DNA of 64,000 nucleotides, from assembly GCA_020744425.1 (NCBI GenBank), contig JAGMUV010000008.1, positions 992,001-1,056,000 on the forward strand, given 5' to 3'. This document shows positions 22,306-34,081 of the stretch, piece by piece (the stretch's first letter is position 1; every line of letters begins with the position of its first letter). This stretch comes from Dactylonectria macrodidyma. Taxonomy: Eukaryota > Ascomycota > Sordariomycetes > Hypocreales > Nectriaceae. A program made the position numbers and the translations under genes. Below the pieces are notes generated by a model. That model did no database searches. It worked only from the letters and a program-made list of their open reading frames with translations, and was not told the origin of the DNA.

Positions 22306-23163
22306 TTGATTCCGTCGCATTCATTGCAACTTGGAAGCCACCCGAACGTTGCAATGTCTCAGACCGAGCACAGAAACCGTCTTATAAGCGGCTGGGCTGT
22401 TATCAAACCTGGCTCTCATATTCTCGAACTTGGCTGTGGCCAGGGAGAATGCACATCAGTTCTCGCTAAGGCCGTTGGCTCATCCGGCACCATCGACGCT
22501 GTTGACCCAGCTCCACTAGATTACGGCGCGCCAACCACTCTCGGAGAAGCTCAAGCCGAACTTTCAAACAGCCCTATCGGTAATAGGATCACATGGCACC
22601 AAGCCTCTCCGGAACAGTTTCTCGACCAGACATCGAAGAAAGGCAAGACGTGGGATGCTGTTATCCTGTCACACTGCATCTGGTATTTCAAGTCTCCAGA
22701 CACACTCGAAGCCATTCTCCGGGCCTTGAGAAATCGAACCGATGCAATCTGCATAGCAGAGTATGCTCTCCATGCAACGCACCCCGCTGCCTGTGCCCAT
22801 GTTCTCGCCGCCTTAGCCCGCGCGGGTCTTGAGAGTTACAAAGCGGAGAGCGACGAGAATATTCAAAACATTCTAACCCCGACTGGCATCAAGGACACTT
22901 GCACAAGCGCGGGTTGGAGGCTTGAATATGAGACAGTGTTGATACCCGAACCGGAACTTCAGGATGGGTTTTGGGAAACAAACACGGTAGCTTCAGCCAG
23001 CTTCCTCGAGGAAATCGACTCTCATGTGCAGGACAAGAGAGCCAACGCATATCTACGTGCCGCGCGGGACGCTGTGTTGTCTTCGGTAGAGACAAATGGC
23101 AGTATCAAAGACACGCGGACAATGGATGTTTGGTCTGCTGTTTTTAGTCCGGCGGCGAACTGA
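22306..23163 (+). CDS. SAM-dependent methyltransferase
   Basis: A class I (Rossmann-fold) methyltransferase of the UbiE/Methyltransf_11 type that would move a methyl group from S-adenosylmethionine to an unknown small molecule. Motif I is ILELGCGQGECT, with the glycine loop at residues 43-47. The acidic motif II residue is in IDAVDP, and WDAVILSHCIWYF matches the motif IV region. The product is 285 residues with no signal peptide or membrane segment, so it is likely cytosolic. Two ATGs are possible. The one at 22354 (MSQTEHRN) may be the real start because the first 16 residues look unconserved. An unrecognised upstream exon is also possible. Confidence 0.85.
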   Translation: MIPSHSLQLGSHPNVAMSQTEHRNRLISGWAVIKPGSHILELGCGQGECTSVLAKAVGSSGTIDAVDPAPLDYGAPTTLGEAQAELSNSPIGNRITWHQASPEQFLDQTSKKGKTWDAVILSHCIWYFKSPDTLEAILRALRNRTDAICIAEYALHATHPAACAHVLAALARAGLESYKAESDENIQNILTPTGIKDTCTSAGWRLEYETVLIPEPELQDGFWETNTVASASFLEEIDSHVQDKRANAYLRAARDAVLSSVETNGSIKDTRTMDVWSAVFSPAAN

Positions 23164-23999
23164 TGGTTGTAGGATGTGGGAATGGTGAATATGACAGCTT
23201 ATGCGTTGATGTCAGCGGCAAAGCTTAGATAAGACATACTAGTAGTCTGTCAACCAAGTTGATCACAGTTCCAATACTATAAAGAGCATTGAAACCAGTT
23301 GGAGGACTGGGAATTACACTATGGCAAGCGGGTGTTGTTTGCGTAATCAACATCTTCTGCATTAACAAGAAGAAATGACGCCATTTATAAATAAAAATTT
23401 TGGGCAGATTGCACTCTATGAAAACTAAGCATCGATCATGTGTTCTCTCAACGAGATTTTGCCATCTTAAACATGAGCCCCGTCTCCCATGAGATTGGGA
23501 ACGAGTATACCTGAGACAAGCCAGCGAACTTGAGGCGACACACCTTCTTTATCAAAAGCCTTGGCTAATTAATATTTATATAGAATTTAGGTTTTACTTT
23601 AAATTACTATTACTTTAGACTTATATTTTAAGCCCTTATATTATTACTTACTATCAGTTATTATTTTTTTCATTTTTTTAATTATTTAACCTCTAGCCCC
23701 CCTCTGAGTGTGCACTACTAAAGACTATAACTTAAAAAAAGATTAAGCTAAAAAAGCTTAATTTTAAGTAATGATAAAAGTATTAGATCTTAAAATGCTT
23801 AAAATATAAACAAAACTGTATTTTTTAAACTTTGTAGAAGAAGTAACTCGCCCTTAGTGGTGCGGATAGTAGATAGGAAGTAGTAAGTCATCTATTATGG
23901 CGGTGTAACTGGGATGACTCTCATGCGCGCTGAGCACCATTATCCCAGCCTTAATACTGCGTCTTATTCATCCGAAGGACCAAGTCGCTCGTATCGACT
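23164..23999. other. Intergenic region with an AT-rich relic
   Basis: The first part is ordinary 3' flank. The block 23560-23850 is very AT-rich and is given separately. No gene is visible. Confidence 0.5.
23560..23850. repeat. AT-rich, RIP-like degenerate relic
   Basis: About 290 bases are dominated by TA, TTA and TTTAA words with almost no CG or CA, unlike the flanks. This is the composition left when repeats are mutated C-to-T at CpA. The parent repeat cannot be identified. Confidence 0.5.
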
Positions 24000-26814
24000 A
24001 GTAAGCTGAATTCCAAAGTTACCCATATGCTCTAACAAGTTTGGACTACTTTTGGCGTTATGGAGATAGACAGCTCAGCTAAACCGCTTGCGATCCACAA
24101 CTCGTCTATGCTACGTGGCTGTCGATAGCACAGACCCAGAGTCTCGCTTGATTGATTGAGTTGTCTCGATAGATCAGCAAGTGTGGTAGTTTCGAGGATT
24201 GATTCCAGGTGTGCCGTGTTGTCAATATTTAACTCTAAAAGATGACGTAGCTAATATTGTGCTGAATAACGCAGAAGGGCGAGTTCGTGCATGCACTGGT
24301 TAACTTGCCTGACATCTAAAAAATGGCTGCCAAATTTCCGAACAGTGACGGTGATTTATATCTGGCAAATCTCCATAAGTAATGCATGGGCTTCCTGGGT
24401 GATAATTGACTGTTGTCAACTTTCAGACTTAACTGAAGCAATTGTAGCCAACGTCGATTCTTGGAGGAACTCTCGAGCTGTTTGGTGAAGGAAATAAATA
24501 TTGCCGTTGTGAACGGAGACAAATAAGCCACACCAAGATCTGAGCAGTGATGTTAAATCCTCTTCCACTTCAAGATCAAGATCCTCAAAGGAAAGCGTCT
24601 TGCGGCTAGTGTTGACAGCCGCATTCATCTCCGCCAAGGTTAGCGGCCGACCTGCTGCGAAGATGATGGTTAAGGCTTTCTGAACCATGGGGTGGTCCTT
24701 AGACTTGCTTAGAATCTTCTTATAAGCCTGGTTGACATTCCTTGAAGGCGTTTCCATGGTGGAATCAACCCCTTCACGGTCTTTTTGAAATCTTCCGCTT
24801 TCAGATAGTCAAACACAAGGTATACCCAAAGATATGTGGCGTGCTTAATGCTGAGTAGCTTCTGATCTAGATGTTGCTTGACTTCGTCCAACACCCTCTT
24901 CATCCGAGCCAACTGACTCGTTCTATATTTAATAATGAGGTCCACTTCTTGGCTGATTGTTTCTGACTCTTCCTCTCCTGGTATGCGGATGTATGGAAAA
25001 TCATCAAGCATTTCCCGAAATTCAGAAACGATGACTTCATACGGACGGCTTGTCAAGAGGCGCTTGAATTTGCCCAGCCCTGCTTATTGTCACGAAAGAG
25101 ATCTTTCAACATTCAGATCAAGTCCCTACCTTCTCCCTCGGCGCATTCGTCGAGGGCATCCAGGATAAAAACGACGAACCCTGCCTCTGGGTCACCTCCA
25201 GCCGCTTTCAGGATCTTCTCGAGCGATTTGGGGGTATCGATGAGAGCTGGTCCGTTGCGTTTGTACTATTCCATGACATGTTGAATCAATGATGGCCTTT
25301 GTGACAAGAGTTGATGTAAGAGGGCGCAAAGAGCTTGGCAGAAAGTGTTTTGGACCTGGTCTTGAAAGAAGAAATAGAATATGGTCGGCAAAGGATTCCC
25401 CCCAACGCTGTTCAACGATTGTCCAATGCAGATATGAGCCCATGGTCAATCAAATATTTGGCTAGAACTGATTTGCCGCACCTGGGGTATGCTGAAACGA
25501 TCAACGGACCTGGCTCTTGTTTGGGCCACTCGTTGAAATGCGGAGGAGTAAGAAACCATTGGCATGTGCCCTCTAGTCAATCTTTGATGCGGCTCTTGTA
25601 CCATTCATACGTGGCATTCTTGTCGCTAGCCGTGAGACGGAACAGTTGGAGGCATTCTTCTTCTTTGTCAAATAGTCTCTGCCTGAAATAGCCTCTCTGG
25701 ACTGAGGGGTGTTCCTCTGAAATGGATTTATGCTGCTCTGCAATGTCTTGAAGGCCTGTTGTAATTCAAAGAAAACTCAATTAATATGCGTCAATACAAC
25801 TTCGTCAGCTGCCTTAGACTAACCGGAGAGAGCCTCGCTGAGCTCCTTCACCTCCTCTATCTTCTTCGGATGAATCCGATAAAGAATGTCCTTTGCATAT
25901 GCTGCCGCTGCCGTAGCTGCATACCCTTGCCACTCCTTAGTTTTATGCGTATCCGAGTAATCGCAGATGCCCCGAATCACTAGGCATGGACATTGATTCA
26001 TCAACCCTGCTGCTTCCATTTCAAAGCATAGGACATCGTTTTCCTTGGCAAATTTAACTCGAACCACAGCATCCTTCATCAGCTTGTCGCCTGAAGCATT
26101 CAACCCGAAATGTATTGCCAGGGCGTCTTCATTTTCTGCACGCTGATGCCGAGGCATTAGAGTCGATGAATCATCGCCGCAGACGGCCACGCAGCTGTCT
26201 TCGGAGGCTAGTGGATGCGTAATTTCAGAATCACAAAGTCTATCAGTGCTCTGATGGGGCCGAGTATACTTCTTCTGCAACCGCGACTTCTTCTTAAGAA
26301 CTCCATCAATGGCTTCTTCAAGTTGATGGCCACAGTTGACCTCGTACTGGGCTCTGAGACCACTGACCGCTGTGCGCAGAACACTGGGCGGCAGGCTCAA
26401 GCATCCTGTCTGTTTGAACTCTTGCCCTTGAATTGCCTTGCCAAAGTCATATTGCAGAACGCCGGGCTTGCCGTTGCGAGGGGAGCTGACAACTATGTCG
26501 CCCAAACGGATATCGTTTTTAGGGCTAGGTGCACCACCGGCGATGCCAACCATAAGAACAACTCTGACGTTCAGAAAGCTATGCTGGAGATCCTTGGCAA
26601 CGGCAGTTGCAGATGATACTCCATACTCTGCATCAGGGATGACAGCTATGACGACGTTATGTTTCCCGACTTTACCGAGAGTGTAATCGTTGTTATCGCC
26701 GGTGGCCACATACTCCGGTCCATCATGTTTTTCGTCGAGGAAGAGTTGGGCTGCAACAGACTCGGTTGTTATGGCGCAGACCCAGCCAACAGTGTACTTG
26801 TTAGGATCTGACAT
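24000..26814 (-). pseudogene. PNP-NACHT (NLR-like) gene, PNP domain intact and NACHT region broken
   Basis: Exon 1 (26814-25819, plus a splice into 25756 and below) encodes a purine nucleoside phosphorylase-like sensor or effector domain. It opens with TVGWVCAITTE and contains MVGIAGGAPS and CFEMEAAGLMNQCPCLVIRGICDY, the usual head of fungal PNP-NACHT proteins. The following region carries a NACHT P-loop (SAYPRCGKSVLAKYL, with changes from the usual SADPGCGKS), then MTSRPYE, ESETISQEVD, WVYLVFDYLK, GRPLTLAEMN and LHQTAREFLQ. Lesions include TGA in IKD-stop-LEG near 25588, further frame breaks in the P-loop exon, and a missing G near 24772 that shifts the frame after KKTVKG. Weak coding similarity continues to about 24000. 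A PNP-only protein could still be made. Fungal NLRs of this type are linked to non-self recognition. Confidence 0.75.
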
Positions 26815-27276
26815 GCCTCCTAGCAGGTTGTTGTGATGGTTGACAAGGGGATGGGGTACCAGTGCCCGGTGGTTCTAGTACCTCGAGTTAGTTACAGCAG
26901 GGCTCTAGTTGACTCCTAAAGCAACCAACTGCTTACCCCACTAGATCAAGCGAAGCTTTAGTTGACGCAGAAGGACTTGAAGCGTGGAAGCCCCGAGAAA
27001 AGAGGGAGGCACGACGCAGGAGGAAGAGGACAGTGCGGCCGAGATAGCAGGGTAATGGTATTGGATACTGAGATAATATTGCACATCGAGAAAATAATTG
27101 TTAGGCATTAATGGCATAGCCCCAACCACCTTGCAGGTTAGCTGCAGCAACAATCAATGAATGCTTGTACATCCGCATGGTGGCGTTTAAATTACTTGGC
27201 ATTAATGGGGCACTTGATTTGTGCTCAACTAGATAAAACCACTGCGTATTTAGAATTAAATACCTATTGCCGTCAC
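26815..27276. other. Intergenic region
   Basis: This lies upstream of the PNP gene and downstream of the GPI-anchored protein gene. A short motif (ggcattaatgg) occurs twice, near 27103 and 27199. No gene is seen. Confidence 0.45.
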
Positions 27277-28329
27277 TCATAACATGAAAGCAGCAAATCC
27301 AACAGCAATACCTGCCCAGCCTAGGCCGACGGCAGCGGCTGCTCCAGTTTCGGTAGCTTGTGCACCACCAGTTCCGGTGGCAGTTTCTGCAGAAGTTCCA
27401 CTGGTCATGCCGCTGGTCATGGTGGCAGTGCTCGAGCCGGTAGCGGTAGCGTTCTTAGGTTCGACTGGGGTGTCGTACTTGGAGCACACGCCGTCCATAG
27501 CAAGAGGACACGACTTGGCGATGCAGATGGACTGAAGCTCAGAGCCCTGGGCTTTGATGACCGTCGTGGCAGGTGCGCAGCGGACGTTGAAGAGGGAGTT
27601 GAGAGCCGTGGCAACGATCTTAATGTCGTCTTCCGCAACGCCGAAAGAGGCGGCGGCCATGCCGACCTGCGTGACAAAGTAGGTGACCTCAGCGTAGTCG
27701 AGGTCCATAAACTTGTGCACCTGGTACATGGATGCTTCGCCGGTGTACGCGTCGAAGCCGGACATGCCTTGCATGGAGCAGCCAAGCAGGGAGCCGAAAA
27801 ATTGGTAGAGGTGGGTGAGGAGGAAGCTAGTTTTTCATGTTGGCTTCAGTAGAACACGTGTGATTTCTCGGTGATACGTACTATTGGTTCGAGGAATCAT
27901 CATCGGCAGGCTTGTTCTTCATGAGGGGCGCAGCACCGCCTCCGTCCAGGAAGTTGACAGCCACTCCCATCTCTCCACCTCGGTTCGAAGACGCAAGTTC
28001 ACCATCGAAGTACGGCAGCAGGTTGACGTCGGTGTCGTTGATCTTGCCGGGTGCGAGGATGCCGGGAACCTTGATGCCGACATTGGGCTCTGTGTCTAAG
28101 AGGACAAGATATCAGTTCTGTTCAGCCAGTGCAGTTGTACACGCGACTACTCACAGTTTCCGATGACAACAGTGTTGACCAACACAGTCAATAGAGTGAG
28201 TTGGTTCTCAGCGGTGTTGTTCTTGAGCAATGCTGTCGTGTAGTAGTCGCAGATGGGTGTGTCTGATGGTCGCTGTGCGGTAACAGAGACGGCCGCCGTC
28301 GCCGCCAGGGCAATATTGTTAAAGCGCAT
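27277..28329 (-). CDS. Secreted GPI-anchored protein, unknown function
   Basis: Three exons (28329-28155, 28095-27882, 27826-27277) with introns GTGAGT...TAG and GTACGT...TAG close in phase to 312 residues. The N-terminus MRFNNIALAATAAVSVTA is a signal peptide. The middle contains several cysteines and blocks such as YYTTALLKNNTAENQLTLLT and CSMQGMSGFDAYTG that look conserved, with N-glycosylation sites. The C-terminus has a Thr/Ser/Gly-rich stalk followed by a hydrophobic tail (VGLGWAGIAVGFAAFML), a GPI attachment pattern. No enzymatic motif is visible. I recognise the general architecture of a widespread fungal cell-surface family but no assigned role. It is probably a plasma-membrane or wall protein. 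Confidence 0.8.
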
Positions 28330-28415
28330 AGTGAATGTTGACTGAGAGAATCGTGTAAGCTCGGTTGTTAATTTTGATCCAGAGGACACACAGAAAGCTT
28401 GTGGCTGTTCAGAGG

Positions 28416-28422
28416 TATATAT
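28416..28422 (-). promoter_or_regulatory. TATA box of the GPI-anchored protein gene
   Basis: A TATATA motif lies about 90 bases upstream of the ATG at 28329 on the minus strand. Confidence 0.4.
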
Positions 28423-28429
28423 CAGCTTC

Positions 28430-31400
28430 TAAGGTTCACTCATCCATCTCGACGTACCGACGTCTCAGAGACTCCTTTGACTTACAGCAATCAGCACCAT
28501 CTCTTCTCAGCTAGCGCCCCGGATCGCTTAGGCTCCGTTCGGGCCTTCGCCTCGCTCTAGAGGGCATGGAAGCTAAACAAAGAAGCCACCTGATACCGAC
28601 CGTCGGGGGCGGAAGCTGCTCTGCCGTCCACCGTCTTGTCCTGATGAGGCAATCATTGACTTGGTAATTAGCTTTGGCCTGACGATGATTCGACTGCTTT
28701 GATTCCAAAGCACTAAGACTTGTCTTGAAGTTTTCTCCTTTCGACTGCATGCAGACTAAGGTACGGAGTAGATGTTGGGTCATGGCTTCCGGAATTGAAT
28801 ATCTCTATTCCAGCATTTTCCTACGCCAATCCCAGAATATCATTCAACCAATGTTTCCATGTACGTTTCGTTTCTCATTCGCACCAAATGGAAGCGTACT
28901 ACTCCATCCTATCCTCCACATCTACAAACAGCTCACAGATGGAACAAGTTAGCGCATCATCCCCATAAACATCCGGGGTCCGAGTTAGGCTCACGCAGGG
29001 CTGGAACAGGAAATGAGGCCAAGTCAGTAAGTTAGCTCAGAATAAACGCCATTTATTCCGGCCCAGGGGAGGCCACCAATAGCAGGCGATGCGTTGGCAA
29101 TTTGATGGGCGCCAGCTGACCAGACACGGCTAAGGCAGAACGCTAGCCCCCCGGAAGGCGTCGGTTAGTTCGGATCGTCGCTCGGAAGAGTTTCAAGCCG
29201 GCGGACGGCTACGATGTGATCCGGAATTCTTGAGCTCCTTGGGGCTAGATGCCGGAGTTGCGACGACGTCATGACTTAGTGTGTGGAGGTGGCTGTTCCT
29301 TTGTGATTGTTGAGATAATCAGGGAGATGTTTCAATGGCTTGCACGAGAGTCTCAGTATGGAATTAGGTATCAGGACACCGGAAATGCCATGGAGAACCA
29401 TCATTTGTAGAGCTGTCTTGTGTGGTAAGAATGTAATTCATCTGTCGCGAATGCGGACTAGCGGTTGAGGCAGCTCTTAATTCCGTCCTGAATGTTACAC
29501 GCGTCCATCTCGACATCAGCTATCGCAGCCCAATTGCCCCTCTCTGCCCTCTCTGCGGTCTCCGCCCCTTCAGCCTCTCTCCCCCCTTCGTCTGACGGTT
29601 AGCGCCTTGGGATTCGGCTCTCGGCAACAGACAACAGGTGCCTTTCAATGGCGGTCACCAAAATACGAAGCCCTTCCAAAAAGTAGGCAAGATTGCAAAG
29701 TCTTAGCCTGCAGAGTAACGACTGGCACCCTTCTAGACCTGTCATTTAGCAGCCACACTACCAGCCTCCCCACCTCCAAGCGCGGGTTTCATCCCTCTAT
29801 GGCTGGGTTGACTTGGCCAATTCGGTCAGCAGGATTGCTAGCGACTTTACTGGTAGTGTTAGATCTAGTTTTTCTCATATCATCTTGCCCGCATACTTGA
29901 TCTACGAGTCTTAGTAGAATAAAGTCGGCGGCCCGGCCTAAACACAAGCACCTAAGAAGAGCTGTGTGTCTAGGCGGCCCAAGGTTCAATAGCCTGAGAA
30001 ACTTAATCCTAGTTAACGTACGGGCGGTTTCGAATCAGTCCGCGTACAGCAATACGGACCATTAGCTCTTTCTCATTGGGCAAGTCCACCATCAGATCTT
30101 ATTACTCTCAAATCAGGAGTCAATGACGATGATCCTTCAGTCCCGCAATGATACAAGATGAAGCCGAATGCAGGGTTAACTGCGAGCTAGCGAATGCGTT
30201 CTTCATTCAACGTAACATCGCTGATGAACTCAATCACGGGTTTCTGCGGCCGACGGACGAAATGGCGGTCGAAATGGGTCACGAGCTGGGTGGTCGGTGT
30301 CTCAATTCTTTAAACTTCCATCCTTCACCCCATCGATTCACTCATATTTTGTATGAAGGCACGTCGAAGACATCTCCTCTCCTTAGCAAGTCCCCAGTAT
30401 ATTGCCCCGTATCCAGTTTCACATTGGTCCGCATCTTTCGGCTTTCATCTCCGCTCACGGAACACTCACCCCGAATCATTTGCTGATACCCATGAATCTC
30501 ACTGACGCCACTGGGTTGAATCACTTACTCATGTATGCTCATCGGTCGTGGACCTACAATTAGTGGTTCGGTCTAGGTAGTGCACTCCCAGAGTGACTTG
30601 ATTGTGGGGTCTGAGGGAATCTGCAACCAGAGAAAAGTGCTTCAAGTTCCCAGGCCGAAAATCCAAGACTCACAATGAACCAATTAGCCAGTACGTGGAT
30701 GACTTCGCACCGAATATGACCGATTGTCGCACCCGTTAGGCAGACAGGGCCGGAACTGTTAGACGGTTTTAATTTTGTGAAAAGTCAGTATCAACCCCGC
30801 CGCACAAGCAACCTTCACTGCCAATCTCCGCACTGAATGTACGGTTCAATGCTCTTTGTCACTAGATGGGGAAATTTGCGCCAAACAAGATCGCCCGTTT
30901 TGTCCTCCGAATGCAGTGTATCGGATGCTCCCAAGGGCGGCAGCATCCGAATAAGTTCCGGTCTAATTATCAATGAATGACTGTAGATTTGTTACACTCG
31001 AACTATTGAATTTTGAAGTCGAGGTAAGGGATTCCCAAGCTCCAGCGGGGTGAAATGAGGATACTACAATCTCTCACGACCCGGTCCACTTCGAGAACCA
31101 CCTCGTGTCGCAACAGATCAGCAGAACCCCCTGTACTTACCATCGAAAATGTTCTTCCACAATATTTTCAGAAACGGATCAACCGTTCCATCTCAATCTT
31201 CAGAATGCGGCCTCCTCTTGGGATAGGAAGATATCTCTGCTGTGTTCGGCGTCGAGGGCAATGTGTGGATGCCGATGGTCTGGAGTGGGAGTCAGGTGCA
31301 CAATACCAACAAATTTTTATGTCGAGCTATGAGTAAACCGAATACTAAATGATTCTGCTATCTCCATGCATATATGGGCGCAGGAACGTGGAAATGAGAT

Positions 31401-32054
31401 ATGAAAGAAAACAACAAAATCCTTGTAGAAGAAACGCGCCGAAAGCTCGCATGTAGGAAAGTATCTTTCGTGGACCAATTTGCTAGTTCAATGCTGGGCA
31501 GGATTGGAGGTCCTTTGCACTTAACCTTGGGACAATTGGGATATATAGAAATGGCGCATGACGACGATCAAGTATATTAGAAAGTTAAAACAACCTGATT
31601 TCATGTATCAACATCCTTCTTACCTTGGTCATTTTTCTCACGCAACTACCCTAGAGTCCTTGCTGAGCAAGTAGCCTGCTGAGTCATCAGAACCTTCAAC
31701 CAGGGATGGAGCCCAAAAACGCCGGATATGGCTTAGTGGTGAACGATTCCAATGCAAACAATTGGAGGCAAGTTCAAATTGTAGTTCAGATTGTAGTTGA
31801 GATGTAGAAGCTTAAGTTTAAGTTCGAATATAGTTCTTTATTTATCAAGCTTAGTTTGTATTTCTAAACTCAACTTGTCATATTCATGTTCAAACCTCCA
31901 AGTTCAAATCTGGATGGATTCCAATATGGAAACGAACTTGGCATGACGGTCACTAAGATACATAGCATAAAGAATTTGGGAACAGTTTTCTCTCAGAAAT
32001 ATTAAAAATTTGTTTATAAAAATTTGTTCATCAGTTTTAGCGTGACATGTAAAC
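28430..32054. other. 3.6-kb gene-free stretch
   Basis: No recognisable gene. Open frames up to about 110 codons (29607-29900, 30148-30486, 31055-31336) show no domain, signal peptide or start context. A pyrimidine-rich tract lies near 29540-29600, and direct repeats of agttcaaa/gtagttcag-like words near 31760-31910. No terminal repeats of a TE were found. Confidence 0.45.
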
Positions 32055-32984
32055 CTATTTCGATACGTAGTGGGCAATGTAACCAACTTCCATCATACTG
32101 CCCATTCCTCCCCATGTGTTTGCATTTGGGTAACCGGGCTGTATCGAAAACGTTAGTCTATCACGATAAATGCTGCAGTAAGGAGTTGTAGAAGAAAAGC
32201 TCACCCAGAAGCCACCGACAGCGACGTTAAGAATCGTGTAATAAGGACTTTGACAGAGAACTTTCCACACAGAGGCCTTGCCAATCTGAGCACCGGTGAC
32301 ACGGTGAAACTCTACCCCATCCAGATACCATGTAATGTACTGGCTGGTGTACTTGGTGCTTTTGCGATTGAACTCCACACGCCAAATGTGATACTTGGCA
32401 TCCGCAAGCACAGTTGAGTTGCTGAGGCCAATGCTTTCGTTGCAAATGCCACCGGGAAATACATCGCAATGCATACTAGCATAGCCAATTTTTTCGCCGT
32501 TGATGTTTTCCATTATGTCGATTTCGCCGCATGTTGGCCAGGTACCGCCATTTCGACACGAGGCTCCGAGGAGCCAGAAGGCGGGCCAGATTCCCTTCTT
32601 GTGCTTGATCCCGTTTCCACCTAGCCGCAGGGAAGATTCGAACCGCGTGATTTTTCCGGCTGTCGGAGTGAAGGTGTATTTGCTCTCGATTCGCGCAGAC
32701 GTCCAGTCCTTAAGAACGGCGGTATTCTTTCTTGGGACTAGCTGGAGCGTCTGTTTCGAAGTTTGCCGAATGTTGAGCTTGTTCTTTGAATACGTCTGCG
32801 ATTCGTTGTTGTAGTTGTTGTCCCCTGTAACAAAATTCCAAGAGCTAGCAGGGGGCAGCGAGTTTGCCTTGCCGATAAAGGTTGACTGCCAGACACGATT
32901 GTAGCCACTGTACGTCGGCGACTCCCAGGCCAGCGCAACGGCAAGCAGGGAGTACAGCAGTACTAAAATCCGACGGCAAGACAT
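32055..32984 (-). CDS. GH16 endo-beta-1,3(4)-glucanase-like, secreted (copy 1)
   Basis: A glycoside hydrolase family 16 enzyme that cleaves beta-1,3 or mixed beta-glucans of cell walls by a retaining mechanism. Exon 1 (32984-32205) and exon 2 (32138-32055) are split by a 66-base in-frame intron (GTGAGC...CAG). Reading through it would insert 22 foreign residues after VGGFW. The spliced protein has 287 residues. Start MSCRRILVLLYSLLAVALA is a signal peptide; the in-frame ATG at 33104 only adds an unlikely leader. The catalytic motif GEIDIMEN (nucleophile and acid/base Glu) sits near 153-160, and the IWPAFWLLG substrate-cleft strand precedes it. It has no anchor, so it is extracellular. A close paralogue lies at 43177-44089 with the same exon lengths. 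Confidence 0.93.
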   Translation of the reverse strand: MSCRRILVLLYSLLAVALAWESPTYSGYNRVWQSTFIGKANSLPPASSWNFVTGDNNYNNESQTYSKNKLNIRQTSKQTLQLVPRKNTAVLKDWTSARIESKYTFTPTAGKITRFESSLRLGGNGIKHKKGIWPAFWLLGASCRNGGTWPTCGEIDIMENINGEKIGYASMHCDVFPGGICNESIGLSNSTVLADAKYHIWRVEFNRKSTKYTSQYITWYLDGVEFHRVTGAQIGKASVWKVLCQSPYYTILNVAVGGFWVSFSSTTPYCSIYRDRLTFSIQPGYPNANTWGGMGSMMEVGYIAHYVSK

Positions 32985-34081
32985 TTCTGAGGCGTAAAGG
33001 AGTGGACGCGGGAATAATTCGACGGAAAAATAACAGGGCGATGGGCTGCTATTGAAATCTTTTTTTCCCGCACAGCCTCGTCGCAAAGCTGGCGCAAAAT
33101 CCACTCACATTTGCCTTGTCACGCACGTTATCTCCATCCATCACCAACGGGGGCGTTCAATAGTACGATTTTTTCTTTGCGCCTTTGAAGATGTGGCTTG
33201 CTTGAATTCGGTTTGTTCCAATCCCGTCCCAGAATCCAGGTCAGCTCAGCGAGCCAGGCTCAGTCTAGACGCGGCCATAGCTCGATCGAGACATGGTGCC
33301 AAGCATGCCACAGGGCGAGCCAAACCGCTTTTTGCAGCATCAGGAATGAAATGCAAGGGTTTGTGGTATTTTGCCCTGCAGATTCGATAGCGCTATGAGG
33401 TTATCTGTTCTGTCTTGAGGCTTTAACCTGAATTGGCTATCGTGTCTTGCGCTTAGGTCGAAGCCGGCTAGAGACCTCATTTTAAATCGATACTGGTCGT
33501 CCTAGCTTACGTGGTGACCACGCGTTCGATACCAAAACGGTTTGCGATTTCAGCTTTCCATCCCGAAATAGTGGCTGTAGTTGAGCTTGGCATTGTTGGT
33601 GTTATTCGTGGTAAGACAACACGCGTTGACATTTATGAGGAACAAGGAGGATGTTACCAGTTCTGTATTTTCCCAGTGGAGTTCATTTTGGTCACTGTAC
33701 CAACACAACGATCGCGCGAATGCACCTTTGTTGTAAGAACAAACATAATTAGACTACCTGATAAAAACTATTTACTTACGTAGAGCACGAGCATACGTAT
33801 GTTACTTGTTTGGCGAGTCTCTGATGAGCCGATGGGTGATGGGCTCCATTTAGGGATCTCAGAATTTGAGACAACATACGTGGCGTGATAACCGACAACT
33901 GTCAACAAAACAAAATTCCATCACATGTCATGGAAATAAGATTACACGTCTGCGATGTGAAGTACTGTGCGAGGTGCTATGCTGCACATGTATGTACCCA
34001 GCTAGTTGGTCCAGCCGTCTAGAATTAAGAAAGAAACTATTTACAAGCAGCAGCAGCCTAGATCCAGATCTTTTTTCTTGC
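32985..34081. other. Intergenic region between GH16 and GH28 genes
   Basis: Contains the promoter of the GH16 gene and the 3' flank of the GH28 gene, both minus strand. Short plus-strand frames have no domain content. Confidence 0.5.

Noticed and set aside
30148..30486. Plus-strand 112-codon frame in the 3.6-kb gene-free stretch
   Set aside because: No family resemblance and no supporting splice or promoter signs.
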